Shown one piece after another: positions 1-8,614 of a DNA stretch of 64,000 nucleotides (its first letter is position 1; each line of letters begins with the position of its first letter). The stretch covers positions 211,857-275,856 of the forward strand of contig NZ_PJBF01000059.1 in NCBI RefSeq assembly GCF_002836505.1, in the 5' to 3' direction. This DNA is from Psychrobacter sp. Choline-02u-9 (GTDB taxonomy: Bacteria; Pseudomonadota; Gammaproteobacteria; Pseudomonadales; Moraxellaceae). Made by a program: the position numbers and the translations under genes. The notes beneath the pieces are model-generated. The model made no database searches. It saw nothing but the letters and a program-made list of their open reading frames with translations, and was not told the origin of the DNA.

Positions 1-1
1 T

Positions 2-1084
2 GTTGCTGATATCGAGGCTATCATTGCTAAACTGGCACGTATTCCACCCAAATCTGTATCGAGTGATGACAAGAGTATCCTTGAGCATTTAGATCGAGAT
101 CTGAAGCACTTGGTGTTTGGTCAAGATGAGGCGATTGCTACGTTGGCTGATGCTATCAAGCTATCACGTGCAGGATTAAAAGCCCCAGATAAGCCAATTG
201 GTTCGTTTATGTTTGCAGGTCCGACTGGTGTGGGTAAAACAGAAGTATCGCGTCAGTTAGCGAACCTGTTAGGTGTAGAATTAGTACGCTTTGATATGTC
301 AGAGTATATGGAAGCGCACACGGCATCACGCTTGATCGGTGCACCTCCAGGTTATGTTGGCTATGATCAAGGCGGCTTACTCACCGAAAAAATCAATCAG
401 CATCCACATTGTGTATTGTTGCTTGATGAGATTGAAAAAGCGCATCCAGATGTGTTCAACTTGTTACTACAAGTGATGGATCATGGTACGTTGACTGATA
501 ACAATGGTCGTGTGGCCATCTTTAAGCAAGTCATCGTTATTATGACAACGAACGTTGGTGCTGATAGTATCAGTCGCTCGTCAATGGGCTTCACGCAACA
601 AGACCATAGTCGTGATAATACAGAGTCGCTGAAACGTGTCTTTACGCCAGAGTTCCGCAATCGCTTAGACGCCATTATTCAGTTCAATCCTCTAGATACG
701 TCAGTTGTTGTATCGGTTGTCGATAAGTTCTTGGTTGAATTACAAGTACAGCTTGATGATAAGCAAGTGACATTAGAGATTGATGACGATGTACGTGACT
801 ACTTGGCGGATAAAGGCTATGACCGTCTAATGGGTGCACGTCCGATGCAGCGTTTGATTCAGGATGAAATCAAAAAACCATTGGCAAGTATGATTTTGTT
901 TGGTGATTTGGTCAATGGCGGTGTCGTACATCTGACTTTAGAGCCTAAAGTCGATGATTCTCAAGAGAATGATACGATGAAGCCTGATAAGGTGTCAGAC
1001 AAAGGCTCAGCTGATAGTCGTATTATTCTGACAGTCGTTGAAACTCATGAACCACAACCCGATTCTGAATCTCTTGCTAGCTAA
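2..1084 (+). CDS. clpA: ATP-dependent Clp protease ATP-binding subunit ClpA (C-terminal part, 5' end outside window)
   Basis: This is the C-terminal half of the AAA+ unfoldase that feeds substrates to the ClpP peptidase in the cytoplasm. The frame is open from base 2, so the gene begins before the window; a TTG at 110 is internal. The visible part is the second nucleotide-binding domain: ARIPPKSVS linker, Walker A GPTGVGKT, Walker B LLLDEIEKAH, then the arginine-finger region PEFRNRLD and the C-terminal small domain (GARPMQRLIQDEI). About 360 residues are present; family members are about 750. The last 40 residues are a polar Asp/Ser-rich tail that is longer than in E. coli ClpA. A strong terminator follows 22 bases after the stop. 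ClpB is less likely because the spacing and the VFGQDEAI motif fit ClpA. Confidence 0.93.
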   Translation, partial: VADIEAIIAKLARIPPKSVSSDDKSILEHLDRDLKHLVFGQDEAIATLADAIKLSRAGLKAPDKPIGSFMFAGPTGVGKTEVSRQLANLLGVELVRFDMSEYMEAHTASRLIGAPPGYVGYDQGGLLTEKINQHPHCVLLLDEIEKAHPDVFNLLLQVMDHGTLTDNNGRVAIFKQVIVIMTTNVGADSISRSSMGFTQQDHSRDNTESLKRVFTPEFRNRLDAIIQFNPLDTSVVVSVVDKFLVELQVQLDDKQVTLEIDDDVRDYLADKGYDRLMGARPMQRLIQDEIKKPLASMILFGDLVNGGVVHLTLEPKVDDSQENDTMKPDKVSDKGSADSRIILTVVETHEPQPDSESLAS

Positions 1085-1105
1085 GTTGTTTAATATTGAT
1101 GTCAC

Positions 1106-1143
1106 AAAAACGGCTACCGTATTACTGCGGTAGCCGTTTTTTT
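1106..1143 (+). terminator. Intrinsic terminator after clpA
   Basis: The arms ACGGCTACCG and CGGTAGCCGT form a hairpin of about 10 bp, flanked by an A-tract on the left and seven T on the right. It sits directly downstream of the clpA stop codon. Confidence 0.9.
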
Positions 1144-1264
1144 ATTGCTATAATTCATCAACAAAGTGCACACTATTTTTTGTTAGTATGATTATTTATA
1201 GTAAGCTGGCTTTAACAAATCTATTGAACTTATAACAAGATAACAAGTATAAAAAGGACACAAT

Positions 1265-2002
1265 ATGGAACTGTTTGATGAACCGACAACCAAAACAGCA
1301 GAACAAAAACAGGCGATTTTAGACAATGTCCGTTTACCAGAAGATTGGAAAACAGCATTAGCAGATGAACTAACGTCTGAGAATATGGATAATCTACGCG
1401 CATTTTTAAAGGAAGCCTATCAGTCAGACGATAGTATCTATCCACCTGCGCCGCTGATGTTTAATGCGCTTAATCTCACGCCGTTATCGCAAGTCAAGGT
1501 GGTCATTTTAGGTCAAGATCCTTATCATCGTCCAGGACAGGCAATGGGGTTGTCATTTTCTGTCCCTAAAGCCATTCCAAAGCCGCCATCACTTAACAAT
1601 CTACTAAAAGAGATGGCAGATGATATCGGTATCCGTCCATCAGCGCATGGTGATTTGACCTATTGGGCGGAGCAAGGTGTGTTACTGTTAAATAGTTCAC
1701 TGACTGTACGAGAAGGCGAGCCGAATAGTCATCAAAATAAAGGCTGGGAGCAATTTACTGATGCAGTCATCGATGCGGTCAACGAACAGACAGAGCATAC
1801 TGTGTTCATTTTGTGGGGTAGTAAAGCACAGAAAAAAGGTAAGTATATTGATACCGATAAACATCTGATTTTGACTGCAGTACATCCTTCACCCTTGGCT
1901 GCTAATCGTGGCGGGTTCTTTGGTACCAAACCTTTTTCTAAGACTAATGATTACTTGGTGCAGTATGGTCAGACACCGATTGATTGGCAACTGCCACAAT
2001 AG
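1265..2002 (+). CDS. ung: Uracil-DNA glycosylase (family 1)
   Basis: Removes uracil from DNA as the first step of base-excision repair. The protein is 245 aa, the usual family size is about 220-230. It carries the family 1 water-activating motif GQDPYH (near residue 84), the LLLNSSLTVREG region, and the C-terminal HPSPLAANRGGFFG loop with the conserved histidine. The ATG is preceded by AAAAGGACACAAT, an acceptable ribosome binding site. The stop codon is followed directly by the ATG of tadA, so the two genes form an operon of nucleic-acid deamination functions: one repairs deaminated cytosine in DNA, the other deaminates adenosine in tRNA. Confidence 0.96.
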   Translation: MELFDEPTTKTAEQKQAILDNVRLPEDWKTALADELTSENMDNLRAFLKEAYQSDDSIYPPAPLMFNALNLTPLSQVKVVILGQDPYHRPGQAMGLSFSVPKAIPKPPSLNNLLKEMADDIGIRPSAHGDLTYWAEQGVLLLNSSLTVREGEPNSHQNKGWEQFTDAVIDAVNEQTEHTVFILWGSKAQKKGKYIDTDKHLILTAVHPSPLAANRGGFFGTKPFSKTNDYLVQYGQTPIDWQLPQ

Positions 2003-2590
2003 ATGATGACCACATCGAGTATAAGTTTGAAACCTTATCAATCATTGAATCATCAGCCAGATATCGAAGCTATGCATACCAGTACATTTTGGTTAGATGA
2101 AGATATTAAATGGATGCAAAAAGCACTGAGACTGGCTGAACAAGGCGCTGAATGTGGAGAGGTGCCAGTAGGTGCGGTATTGGTACATGATCAGCAGATC
2201 ATCGGTCAAGGGTTTAATCAACCAATTGGCTGTCACGATGCGACAGCGCATGCTGAGATAGTTGCGTTAAGAGATGCGTGCCAGCGTTTGGCAAACTATC
2301 GATTGCCACTACACACGACTTTATATGTGACGTTGGAGCCGTGTACGATGTGTATAGGTGCGCTAATTCATGCTCGTGTAGATAGACTGATATATGCAGC
2401 GAATGAACCGCGTGCTGGGATGCTAGGTAGTCAGTTTGATTTATCAGTTCAGCCTTTTTATAACCATAATATCCAAGTTCACAAAGGACTGTGCAGTGAG
2501 CACAGTAGCCAGATGTTAAAGACGTTTTTTCGTGAGCGTAGGCGAGCAGCAAAAAAGAATAAAAATAAGGCTTTGACTGAAAATAACTAA
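2003..2590 (+). CDS. tadA: tRNA-specific adenosine(34) deaminase TadA
   Basis: Converts adenosine 34 to inosine in the tRNA-Arg(ACG) anticodon. The zinc-dependent cytidine-deaminase fold is clear: HAE at residues 83-85 gives the zinc ligand His and the proton-shuttle Glu, and PCTMC at 113-117 gives the two Cys ligands. The core is typical, but about 30 residues precede the usual TadA start (the region of DEDIKWMQKAL). The reading frame begins at the ATGATG that touches the ung stop; an internal ATG at 2072 would give a more usual length of about 172 aa. With the first ATG there is no spacer from ung and no clear Shine-Dalgarno outside the ung coding region, which suggests translational coupling. 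The choice of start is uncertain, the function is not. Confidence 0.93.
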   Translation: MMTTSSISLKPYQSLNHQPDIEAMHTSTFWLDEDIKWMQKALRLAEQGAECGEVPVGAVLVHDQQIIGQGFNQPIGCHDATAHAEIVALRDACQRLANYRLPLHTTLYVTLEPCTMCIGALIHARVDRLIYAANEPRAGMLGSQFDLSVQPFYNHNIQVHKGLCSEHSSQMLKTFFRERRRAAKKNKNKALTENN

Positions 2591-2634
2591 TAAACAAGAT
2601 ATCAGTCTTGGTGCTAGTGATAGCGTCTATTTTT

Positions 2635-2643
2635 TGCTATAAT
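2635..2643 (+). promoter_or_regulatory. Probable extended -10 promoter for cmk
   Basis: TGCTATAAT is a perfect extended -10 element (TGn plus TATAAT at 2638-2643). No good -35 is seen at the right distance, which is common for extended -10 promoters. It would give a leader of about 120 nt before cmk. Not tested experimentally. Confidence 0.5.
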
Positions 2644-2768
2644 GTCGCCCTATTTGATAGTGAACCTTTTGCTCTGCTATTAAGCACATGATATATCAGT
2701 AAATATTGCTTTATTGTGATTGTGTGAGAAGCCCTATAAGTAGCAGCCATTATTGTTGAGTAAGTATT

Positions 2769-3536
2769 ATGACCGTCTCCGCATCTGACAACGATCTGCT
2801 CAATAAAAATGACAGCAACACACAATCAACGCGCTACCCTGTGATTTGTATTGACGGCCCTAGTGGCGCTGGCAAAGGTACGGTCACATGGCGTTTGGCG
2901 CAAGTACTGGGTTATCAATTGCTAGATTCTGGGGCGCTATATAGAATTGTAGGACTCAAGGCGTTTGAAGCGGGTTTAATCAGCGCAGATACTAGCCAAC
3001 CAATTGATGAAAATGCTGTATTAGCATTGACTGAAAGCTTAGAGATAGCGTTTGTACCAAACAATGACTCAGGACGTGTAGATATCATTGTTAATGGACA
3101 AGCAGTAGGTGAGCAAGTACGCAATGAAACGGTCGGAGGCTATGCATCACAGATAGCTGTCTTTCCACAAGTTCGTCAAGCATTGCTCAAGCTACAACAA
3201 GATATGGCCACTCGTTCAGGTTTGGTTGCTGATGGTCGCGATATGGGTACGGTTGTTTTCCCAGATGCTGATGTTAAGGTGTTTTTGACGGCCAGTGCTG
3301 AAGCACGTGCAGAGCGCCGTGTGATTCAGTTATTGAATGCTGGTCAAACAGCAGATTTTGAGGCGATTTTAGCGACGATAAAAGAGCGTGATGATCGTGA
3401 TGAAAATCGCAGTACAGCGCCATCGAAGCCTGCGGCAGATGCATTATTACTTGATAGCTCAGCGCTTAATGCTGATGCAGTATATGAGCAGGTTAAGAAG
3501 CATTGCCAAGATAAAGGTGTTTTTTTCACTAGCTAG
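2769..3536 (+). CDS. cmk: Cytidylate kinase
   Basis: Phosphorylates CMP and dCMP to the diphosphates in pyrimidine salvage and RNA-precursor supply. The P-loop is IDGPSGAGKGTVT near residues 28-40, followed by the LDSGALYRIVG CMP-binding segment, DGRDMGTVVFP, and the LID-like region RDDRDENRSTAPSKPA. The length of 255 aa is slightly above the usual 225-230 because of a polar N-terminal extension of about 24 residues before the core. Gene order cmk-rpsA-ihfB is conserved in gamma-proteobacteria and supports the call. Confidence 0.96.
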   Translation: MTVSASDNDLLNKNDSNTQSTRYPVICIDGPSGAGKGTVTWRLAQVLGYQLLDSGALYRIVGLKAFEAGLISADTSQPIDENAVLALTESLEIAFVPNNDSGRVDIIVNGQAVGEQVRNETVGGYASQIAVFPQVRQALLKLQQDMATRSGLVADGRDMGTVVFPDADVKVFLTASAEARAERRVIQLLNAGQTADFEAILATIKERDDRDENRSTAPSKPAADALLLDSSALNADAVYEQVKKHCQDKGVFFTS

Positions 3537-3843
3537 TCATTTAATAGCTAGTAAAAACAACATATTAAGTACTAAAAAGTTTCCTATTAATCATTGTTTT
3601 AGTATAAAATAATACGGTTAAGTTAAATTTTATTGAAGCCATAAGAAAAACTTAGTTTATTCAAGATATTGCATTCGATATAAGACAGTTGTTGTTAGTC
3701 AGTTTTAATTATAATGAGCTCGCTATTAACAAACGTTTTTTTATATGATTGTATGGGATATAAAACCAGTATTTCGTTCTATACAATCATAAATTTGATC
3801 CGTACTGTGCTGGACAGGATACGGCTATACAAAGGTAGACATA
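3537..3843 (+). other. Intergenic region cmk-rpsA, leader of rpsA
   Basis: Holds a likely rpsA promoter (separate entry) and an AT-rich 5' leader of roughly 120 nt. In E. coli the rpsA leader folds into hairpins through which S1 represses its own translation; no fold was computed here. No open reading frame worth reporting. Confidence 0.5.
3689..3715 (+). promoter_or_regulatory. Candidate rpsA promoter
   Basis: A perfect -10 TATAAT lies at 3710-3715. The best -35 is TTGTTG at 3689-3694 with a short 15-bp spacer, so the -35 assignment is weak. A ribosomal-protein gene is expected to have a strong promoter here. Confidence 0.4.
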
Positions 3844-5532
3844 ATGGAATCATTTGCTGAACTATTTGAAGCGAGCATTGAAGAGCAGGGCCTAGATATC
3901 GAGCGTGGCTCGGTTATTACAGGTGCTGTTGTGGCCATCGATAGCGATTGGATCACAGTAGATACTGGTCTTAAATCTGAAGGTATCGTCGCTCGTGAAG
4001 AGTTTTTAAGCGAAGAAGGCGAACTTGAAGTTGAAGTTGGCGATAGCGTTGATGTCGTAGTTGAAGCGGTTGATAACGGCATGGGTCAAACCTTGCTGTC
4101 ACGTGAGAAAGCTAAACGTGTTGAAACTTGGAACTTCCTTGAAAAAATCGCTGATAACGATGAAATCGTTAAAGGTATCATTTCAAGCAAAGTTAAAGGC
4201 GGTTTCACTGTAGATATCGGTTCAGTACGCGCGTTCTTACCAGGTTCATTGGTAGATGTACGTCCTATCCGTGATACAACGCATCTTGAAGGCAAAGAGC
4301 TAGAATTCAAAGTCATCAAACTTGACCAGAAACGCAACAACGTTGTTGTTAGCCGTCGTGCAGTTATGGAAGCTGAAAACTCAGCTGAGCGCGAAGAGCT
4401 ATTGAACAAGCTTGAAGAAGGCATCGAGATCGAAGGTATCGTTAAGAACCTTACTGATTACGGCGCGTTCGTTGATCTAGGTGGTATCGATGGTCTATTG
4501 CACATCACTGACATGGCATGGCGCCGTATCAAGCACCCATCTGAAGTTGTTGAAGTTGGCCAAGACCTAAAAGTTAAAGTATTGAAGTTTGACCGTGAAC
4601 GCAACCGCGTTAGCCTAGGTCTAAAACAACTTGGTACTGATCCTTGGGATAACGTTGGCGGCACTTACCCAGTAGGTAGTGTTGTAAAAGCTCGCGTAAC
4701 TAACTTGACTGACTATGGTTGTTTCGCTGAGATTTCTGAAGGTATTGAAGGTCTAGTACACGTATCAGAAATGGATCATACCAACAAAAACATCCACCCA
4801 TCTAAAGTTGTTCAAGTGGGCGATGAAGTTGAAGTAATGATTCTTGATATCGATGAAGAACGTCGTCGTATCAGCCTAGGTATCAAACAAACTCTAGCTA
4901 ACCCATGGGATGAGTTTGATAAGAAACATGAGCGCGGTGATAAAATCACTGGTACTATCAAATCAATCACTGACTTCGGTATCTTTATCGGTCTAGACGG
5001 TGGTATTGATGGTCTTGTTCATCTATCTGATATCTCTTGGAACGAAACTGGCGAAGATGCTATCCGTAACTACAATAAAGGCGACACCGTCGAAGCAATG
5101 GTATTGTCTGTAGATGCAGAAGCTAACCGTATCAGCCTAGGCGTTAAGCAGTTAAGCTCTGATCCATTCAACGAATACCTAGTCAACAATGACCGTGGTG
5201 CTATCGTTAATGGTAAAGTAAAAGAAGTAGATGCTAAAGGCGCTACTATCGAACTTGCTGACGAAGTTGAAGCTTATCTACGTGCTTCTGAAATTCAACG
5301 TGACCGCGTTGAAGATGCAACTAAGCATCTGACTGTTGGTGATGACGTTGAAGCGAAAATCATCAGTGTTGATCGTAAAACACGCAACATCAATTTGTCT
5401 ATCAAAGCGAAAGACGAAGCTGAAGAGCGTCAAGCGATTAAAGATCTTGGTAGCACCAACACTACTGCTGCTCCAGGTTCTGATGCACAGCCAAAAACTA
5501 TTGGTGATTTGATCAAAGAGCAAATGCAGTAA
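3844..5532 (+). CDS. rpsA: 30S ribosomal protein S1
   Basis: S1 binds mRNA on the 30S subunit and helps load structured or weak-Shine-Dalgarno mRNAs. The 562-aa protein has six S1 (OB-fold) repeats at roughly residues 20-90, 105-175, 190-260, 277-347, 364-434 and 450-520; the repeated signature [19 protein letters not shown] and variants ([20 protein letters not shown]) are easy to see in repeats 3-5. The length matches E. coli S1 (557 aa). The ATG follows AAAGGTAGACATA, a ribosome binding site. A terminator with a UUCG loop follows. The antisense reading frames over this gene are codon-bias shadows. Confidence 0.98.
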   Translation: MESFAELFEASIEEQGLDIERGSVITGAVVAIDSDWITVDTGLKSEGIVAREEFLSEEGELEVEVGDSVDVVVEAVDNGMGQTLLSREKAKRVETWNFLEKIADNDEIVKGIISSKVKGGFTVDIGSVRAFLPGSLVDVRPIRDTTHLEGKELEFKVIKLDQKRNNVVVSRRAVMEAENSAEREELLNKLEEGIEIEGIVKNLTDYGAFVDLGGIDGLLHITDMAWRRIKHPSEVVEVGQDLKVKVLKFDRERNRVSLGLKQLGTDPWDNVGGTYPVGSVVKARVTNLTDYGCFAEISEGIEGLVHVSEMDHTNKNIHPSKVVQVGDEVEVMILDIDEERRRISLGIKQTLANPWDEFDKKHERGDKITGTIKSITDFGIFIGLDGGIDGLVHLSDISWNETGEDAIRNYNKGDTVEAMVLSVDAEANRISLGVKQLSSDPFNEYLVNNDRGAIVNGKVKEVDAKGATIELADEVEAYLRASEIQRDRVEDATKHLTVGDDVEAKIISVDRKTRNINLSIKAKDEAEERQAIKDLGSTNTTAAPGSDAQPKTIGDLIKEQMQ

Positions 5533-5560
5533 GCTGTAAGCTATTGATATAAAAGTAATA

Positions 5561-5590
5561 TAAAAAAAGCGACTTCGGTCGCTTTTTTTT
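5561..5590 (+). terminator. Intrinsic terminator after rpsA with UUCG tetraloop
   Basis: AGCGAC-TTCG-GTCGCT stem closed by the very stable C(UUCG)G loop, with a run of A before and eight T after. It separates rpsA from ihfB. Confidence 0.92.
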
Positions 5591-5856
5591 ATGATTAGAT
5601 TTTATTAATACAGTTAGTAATAGAGGTTTTTAGCCAAATGGGAAAACTCTTATTCCCATTTACGCTAATATCCGCTATCATTTGCACCATTGAGTAACGA
5701 GATGATAGTTATAAGCTTTTTATAGTCAGAATATGATTCTGAATGTTAGTTTTTAAAGATTCAGTATATATAGTTTAATTATCCAAACGCATTTACGTAC
5801 TATAGAGCGTTGACTTATCATCAGCTTATCCATCAATCAACAAGGCAAGCGTAATA
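5591..5856 (+). other. Intergenic region rpsA-ihfB
   Basis: AT-rich. It contains an 8-bp inverted repeat (AAATGGGA at 5636-5643 with TCCCATTT at 5654-5661) of unknown role. I see no convincing sigma-70 promoter, although ihfB needs one because a strong terminator precedes it. Confidence 0.4.
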
Positions 5857-6162
5857 ATGCAGCAAGCGATTAACAAATCCGAATTTATTAGTAATTTGAG
5901 TGCAAACTGTGACAACATGGCAGACACCGTGGTTGATGACGCAGTGCGTGAAATCTTAAACTTGATGACCCATACTTTAGCCAATGATGGCCGAGTCGAA
6001 GTTCGCGGATTCGGTAGTTTTTGTCTACATCACCGCCGTGCCCGTATGGGACGCAATCCTAAGACAGGTGAAAGTGTACCTGTACCGGCTAAAGCTATTC
6101 CACACTTTAAGCCAGGCAAGGCCTTACGCGAAGCAGTAAACGATACGGTAGCAAACAGTTAG
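5857..6162 (+). CDS. ihfB: Integration host factor subunit beta
   Basis: A DNA-bending nucleoid protein that works as a heterodimer with IhfA. The 101-aa protein has the HU/IHF fold: KSEFISNLSANCDNM at the N-terminus, the GFGSFCLHHRRAR beta-arm base, the [13 protein letters not shown] arm with the intercalating Pro, and the IHF-beta-type ending IPHFKPGKALREAVN. Position directly after rpsA is conserved in gamma-proteobacteria and separates it from the HU gene at 26.1 kb. Confidence 0.95.
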   Translation: MQQAINKSEFISNLSANCDNMADTVVDDAVREILNLMTHTLANDGRVEVRGFGSFCLHHRRARMGRNPKTGESVPVPAKAIPHFKPGKALREAVNDTVANS

Positions 6163-6225
6163 TTAAACCAGTACTGACTATTGAACCGTTCAAAATTTAT
6201 CATTCCAAACTGAGGTAATTGTCTC

Positions 6226-6633
6226 ATGCGCTTTCTACTATTTGTATTGCTATTCTTGAGCTTTGCCTATTCACTTGGTTTGGTATTGGCAAATAATACT
6301 GAGGTCGGAGTCAACCTACTGTTTTCACAAGCACCTACGATGAATCTAGGGTTGCTACTTATTTTGTGTTTGATGCTAGGTATTGTTATTGGTATTTTAC
6401 TGGCATTACTTATCTTTCGTGTGCTGCAAAATAAGTGGGAAATCTCACGTCTACAAAAAGCAAACGCAAACCTGCAAGAGCAATTGACTCAAGCCAATAC
6501 AGTTATCGATCGTCAAGCAAGCGCGCCAACAGTAGATGAAGCTGTTTATGGTGCTTCTGCTACTAACGTGCACAATACCGATGCAACTAGCCTAACTGAA
6601 GGCTCTACTCTGTCTAAGCGTAGACGAGATTAA
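6226..6633 (+). CDS. lapA: Lipopolysaccharide assembly protein A-like (LapA, DUF1049)
   Basis: A small inner-membrane protein of the LapA family; in E. coli LapA works with LapB (YciM) in control of LPS synthesis through FtsH and LpxC. There are two hydrophobic segments, about residues 1-23 and 42-67, followed by a cytoplasmic heptad-like stretch (NKWEISRLQKANANLQEQL) and a polar tail ending in KRRRD. Length 135 aa against about 100 in E. coli. It lies between ihfB and pyrF as in other gamma-proteobacteria, but the lapB gene usually found downstream is absent here. Confidence 0.8.
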   Translation: MRFLLFVLLFLSFAYSLGLVLANNTEVGVNLLFSQAPTMNLGLLLILCLMLGIVIGILLALLIFRVLQNKWEISRLQKANANLQEQLTQANTVIDRQASAPTVDEAVYGASATNVHNTDATSLTEGSTLSKRRRD

Positions 6634-6737
6634 GTCGTTAAGTGATTTTTTATGTGATCTGCTAGGTGATAGCTTAACGATCGCAGTACTGACCTCAAAT
6701 ACAATACTTTGATAACTTCAAAATATATGGTAAAACC

Positions 6738-7436
6738 ATGAATAATGTAATTAACTCTCCAGTTGTCGTCGCTCTAGACAATATGACGGTAGAGGCGTCT
6801 CTAGCGCTAGCTGACCAGTTAGATCCATCCCAATGTCGATTAAAAGTCGGTAAAGAGCTGTTTACCCGTTGTGGTCCTGATATCATCAAGGCACTGCATC
6901 AACGTGATTTTGAAGTGTTCTTAGACTTAAAATTTCATGACATTCCTAATACTACTGCCCAAGCAGTATTGGCTGCCGCTGAGCTTGGTGTCTGGATGGT
7001 GAATGTCCATGCTAGCGCAGGTCTAGAAGCCATGTCGTTGGCAAAACAGCGCTTGCTAGATAGAGATCTTGATACCTTACTTATCGCAGTCACCGTACTG
7101 ACTTCTATGGATAATGAAGCGTTGATGCAAACAGGAATCACTGATAGCTTAGATACCCAAGTGAGCCGACTAGCACAACTGACTAAGCAAGCTGGACTTG
7201 ATGGGGTGGTGTGCTCGGCTCAAGAAGCAAAGGCACTTAAAGCATTATGTGGTCAGGATTTTAAACTGGTGACGCCTGGTATTCGCTTAGCTGAAGACAA
7301 TGCAGATGATCAAAAACGTATCTGTACACCAAGTCAGGCGCTAATAGACGGTTCTGATTATTTAGTCATTGGCCGTTCGATCACTCAAGCTTTAGATCCT
7401 GCTGCTAAACTACAGACAATACTTCAAAGTATTTAA
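6738..7436 (+). CDS. pyrF: Orotidine 5'-phosphate decarboxylase
   Basis: Makes UMP from OMP, the last step of de novo pyrimidine synthesis. The 232-aa protein starts [18 protein letters not shown] and has the catalytic signature [10 protein letters not shown] (about residues 62-71) with the Lys-Asp pair, the [12 protein letters not shown] segment, and the phosphate-binding [17 protein letters not shown] and YLVIGRSI near the C-terminus. Length is typical. A strong terminator follows. Confidence 0.97.
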   Translation: MNNVINSPVVVALDNMTVEASLALADQLDPSQCRLKVGKELFTRCGPDIIKALHQRDFEVFLDLKFHDIPNTTAQAVLAAAELGVWMVNVHASAGLEAMSLAKQRLLDRDLDTLLIAVTVLTSMDNEALMQTGITDSLDTQVSRLAQLTKQAGLDGVVCSAQEAKALKALCGQDFKLVTPGIRLAEDNADDQKRICTPSQALIDGSDYLVIGRSITQALDPAAKLQTILQSI

Positions 7437-7454
7437 GTTTGAATAAATGTTAAG

Positions 7455-7485
7455 AAAAAAGACAGCCTAAATGGCTGTCTTTTTA
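7455..7485 (+). terminator. Intrinsic terminator after pyrF
   Basis: Perfect 9-bp stem AAGACAGCC/GGCTGTCTT with a TAAAT loop, A-tract before and T-tract after. Confidence 0.92.
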
Positions 7486-7565
7486 CTTTTTGATGGTATA
7501 GAAAAAGCTGCTACACTACTTAAATTTATTCTTACAACCTTTCTAAAATATAATAACTATATTAA

Positions 7566-7610
7566 AAACGCTCATTTAGCTAAATATCAGTAGTACTGCT
7601 ATGAGCGTTT
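7566..7610 (-). other. Hairpin with minus-strand U-tract, no associated gene
   Basis: AAACGCTCAT (7566-7575) pairs with ATGAGCGTTT (7601-7610) around a 25-nt loop. Read on the minus strand it is followed by TTTTTAAT, as in a terminator, but no minus-strand gene ends here. See findings. Confidence 0.45.
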
Positions 7611-7660
7611 ATCGCTAATTAGATTTTTAATAATAACGCCACTAAATGATGTTGAATAAT

Positions 7661-8458
7661 ATGAAATTACAGATATTGAGTGACTTACATATTGATAGTT
7701 ATGCACGTCAATCGCACCCCGTTGGACATATTCCTAAAACTGATGCAGATCTAGTATTGGTAGCAGGAGATACTGCTAATAGCGACAAAGGTATGCCGTG
7801 GTTGCAAGAACAAGCGGCGCGCTTAGAAGTTCCCCTGATTACTATCGCTGGTAATCATGAATACTTTGATGAAGACGTATTGAGCTTTGACCATAAACTG
7901 GCAACTTGGGATAACTATGATACTGTGTCTAAAAAAGGCGTTCGCGTCTTACAATGTCAGCATATCGATATCGGTGATATACGCCTTTTAGGTTGTACGC
8001 TTTGGACAGACTATCAGTATCATGCTAACGAAGATACCATGGCTGCTGCTAGGCATTTTATGCGTGATTACAAGCAGATTTACGCAGGCAACGAACTGTT
8101 TTCACCTGAAGTATCTATGCAGATTCATGCTGAGCATCGTCAGTGGCTACAGCAAGCATTGATTGAATCTCATGAACTTGGTAAAAAAACTGTGGTAATG
8201 AGTCATCATAGCGTCAGTGCATTATCGGTGTCTGAAAAATATGCCAATCTACCGAGCAATGCGGCTTTCGTCAGTGATCTGTCAGGATGGATGCACGAGG
8301 ATTGGGCGCCGATGCTATGGGTACACGGACATACTCATGAAGCATTTGATTATAAAATTGGTAATACGCGAGTGATTGTCAATCCACGAGCCTATCCTAA
8401 TGAGGTCAGTAGTACAGCACTAGAGTTCGCGTGGGACAAAGTCATTGATATTGGCTAG
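7661..8458 (+). CDS. Calcineurin-like metallophosphoesterase
   Basis: A two-metal phosphoesterase of unknown substrate. The family motifs appear in order: SDLHID (D-x-H), AGDTANS (GD), AGNHEYFDED (GNHE), MSHHSVSA and WVHGHTHEAFD (GHxH). Together they form the dinuclear metal site. With the ATG at 7661 the protein is 265 aa and begins MKLQILSDLH as is usual for this family; an ATG at 7646 would add five residues. Neither start has a clear Shine-Dalgarno. It stands alone between two terminator-like hairpins. It could act on nucleotides or phosphoproteins; nothing in the context decides. Confidence 0.85.
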   Translation: MKLQILSDLHIDSYARQSHPVGHIPKTDADLVLVAGDTANSDKGMPWLQEQAARLEVPLITIAGNHEYFDEDVLSFDHKLATWDNYDTVSKKGVRVLQCQHIDIGDIRLLGCTLWTDYQYHANEDTMAAARHFMRDYKQIYAGNELFSPEVSMQIHAEHRQWLQQALIESHELGKKTVVMSHHSVSALSVSEKYANLPSNAAFVSDLSGWMHEDWAPMLWVHGHTHEAFDYKIGNTRVIVNPRAYPNEVSSTALEFAWDKVIDIG

Positions 8459-8614
8459 GACCGTGTGTAAATATTGGGCAAATCTTCATTTATTCTAGGT
8501 ATGAACTCTTTTGAATAAAGCATTTTTGAAAGAGTGCGGAGTATTTATAAGATATATTGCAACTAGATTTGTCTGTGGTTCATTCCTGATAAGAAATCTG
8601 CTAGGCTTGCTGTC

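Noticed and set aside
4086..4424. Antisense reading frame of 112 codons inside rpsA
   Set aside because: Composition mirrors rpsA codon bias, no ribosome binding site, no family resemblance. The same holds for other antisense frames in rpsA, alaS and lysC.
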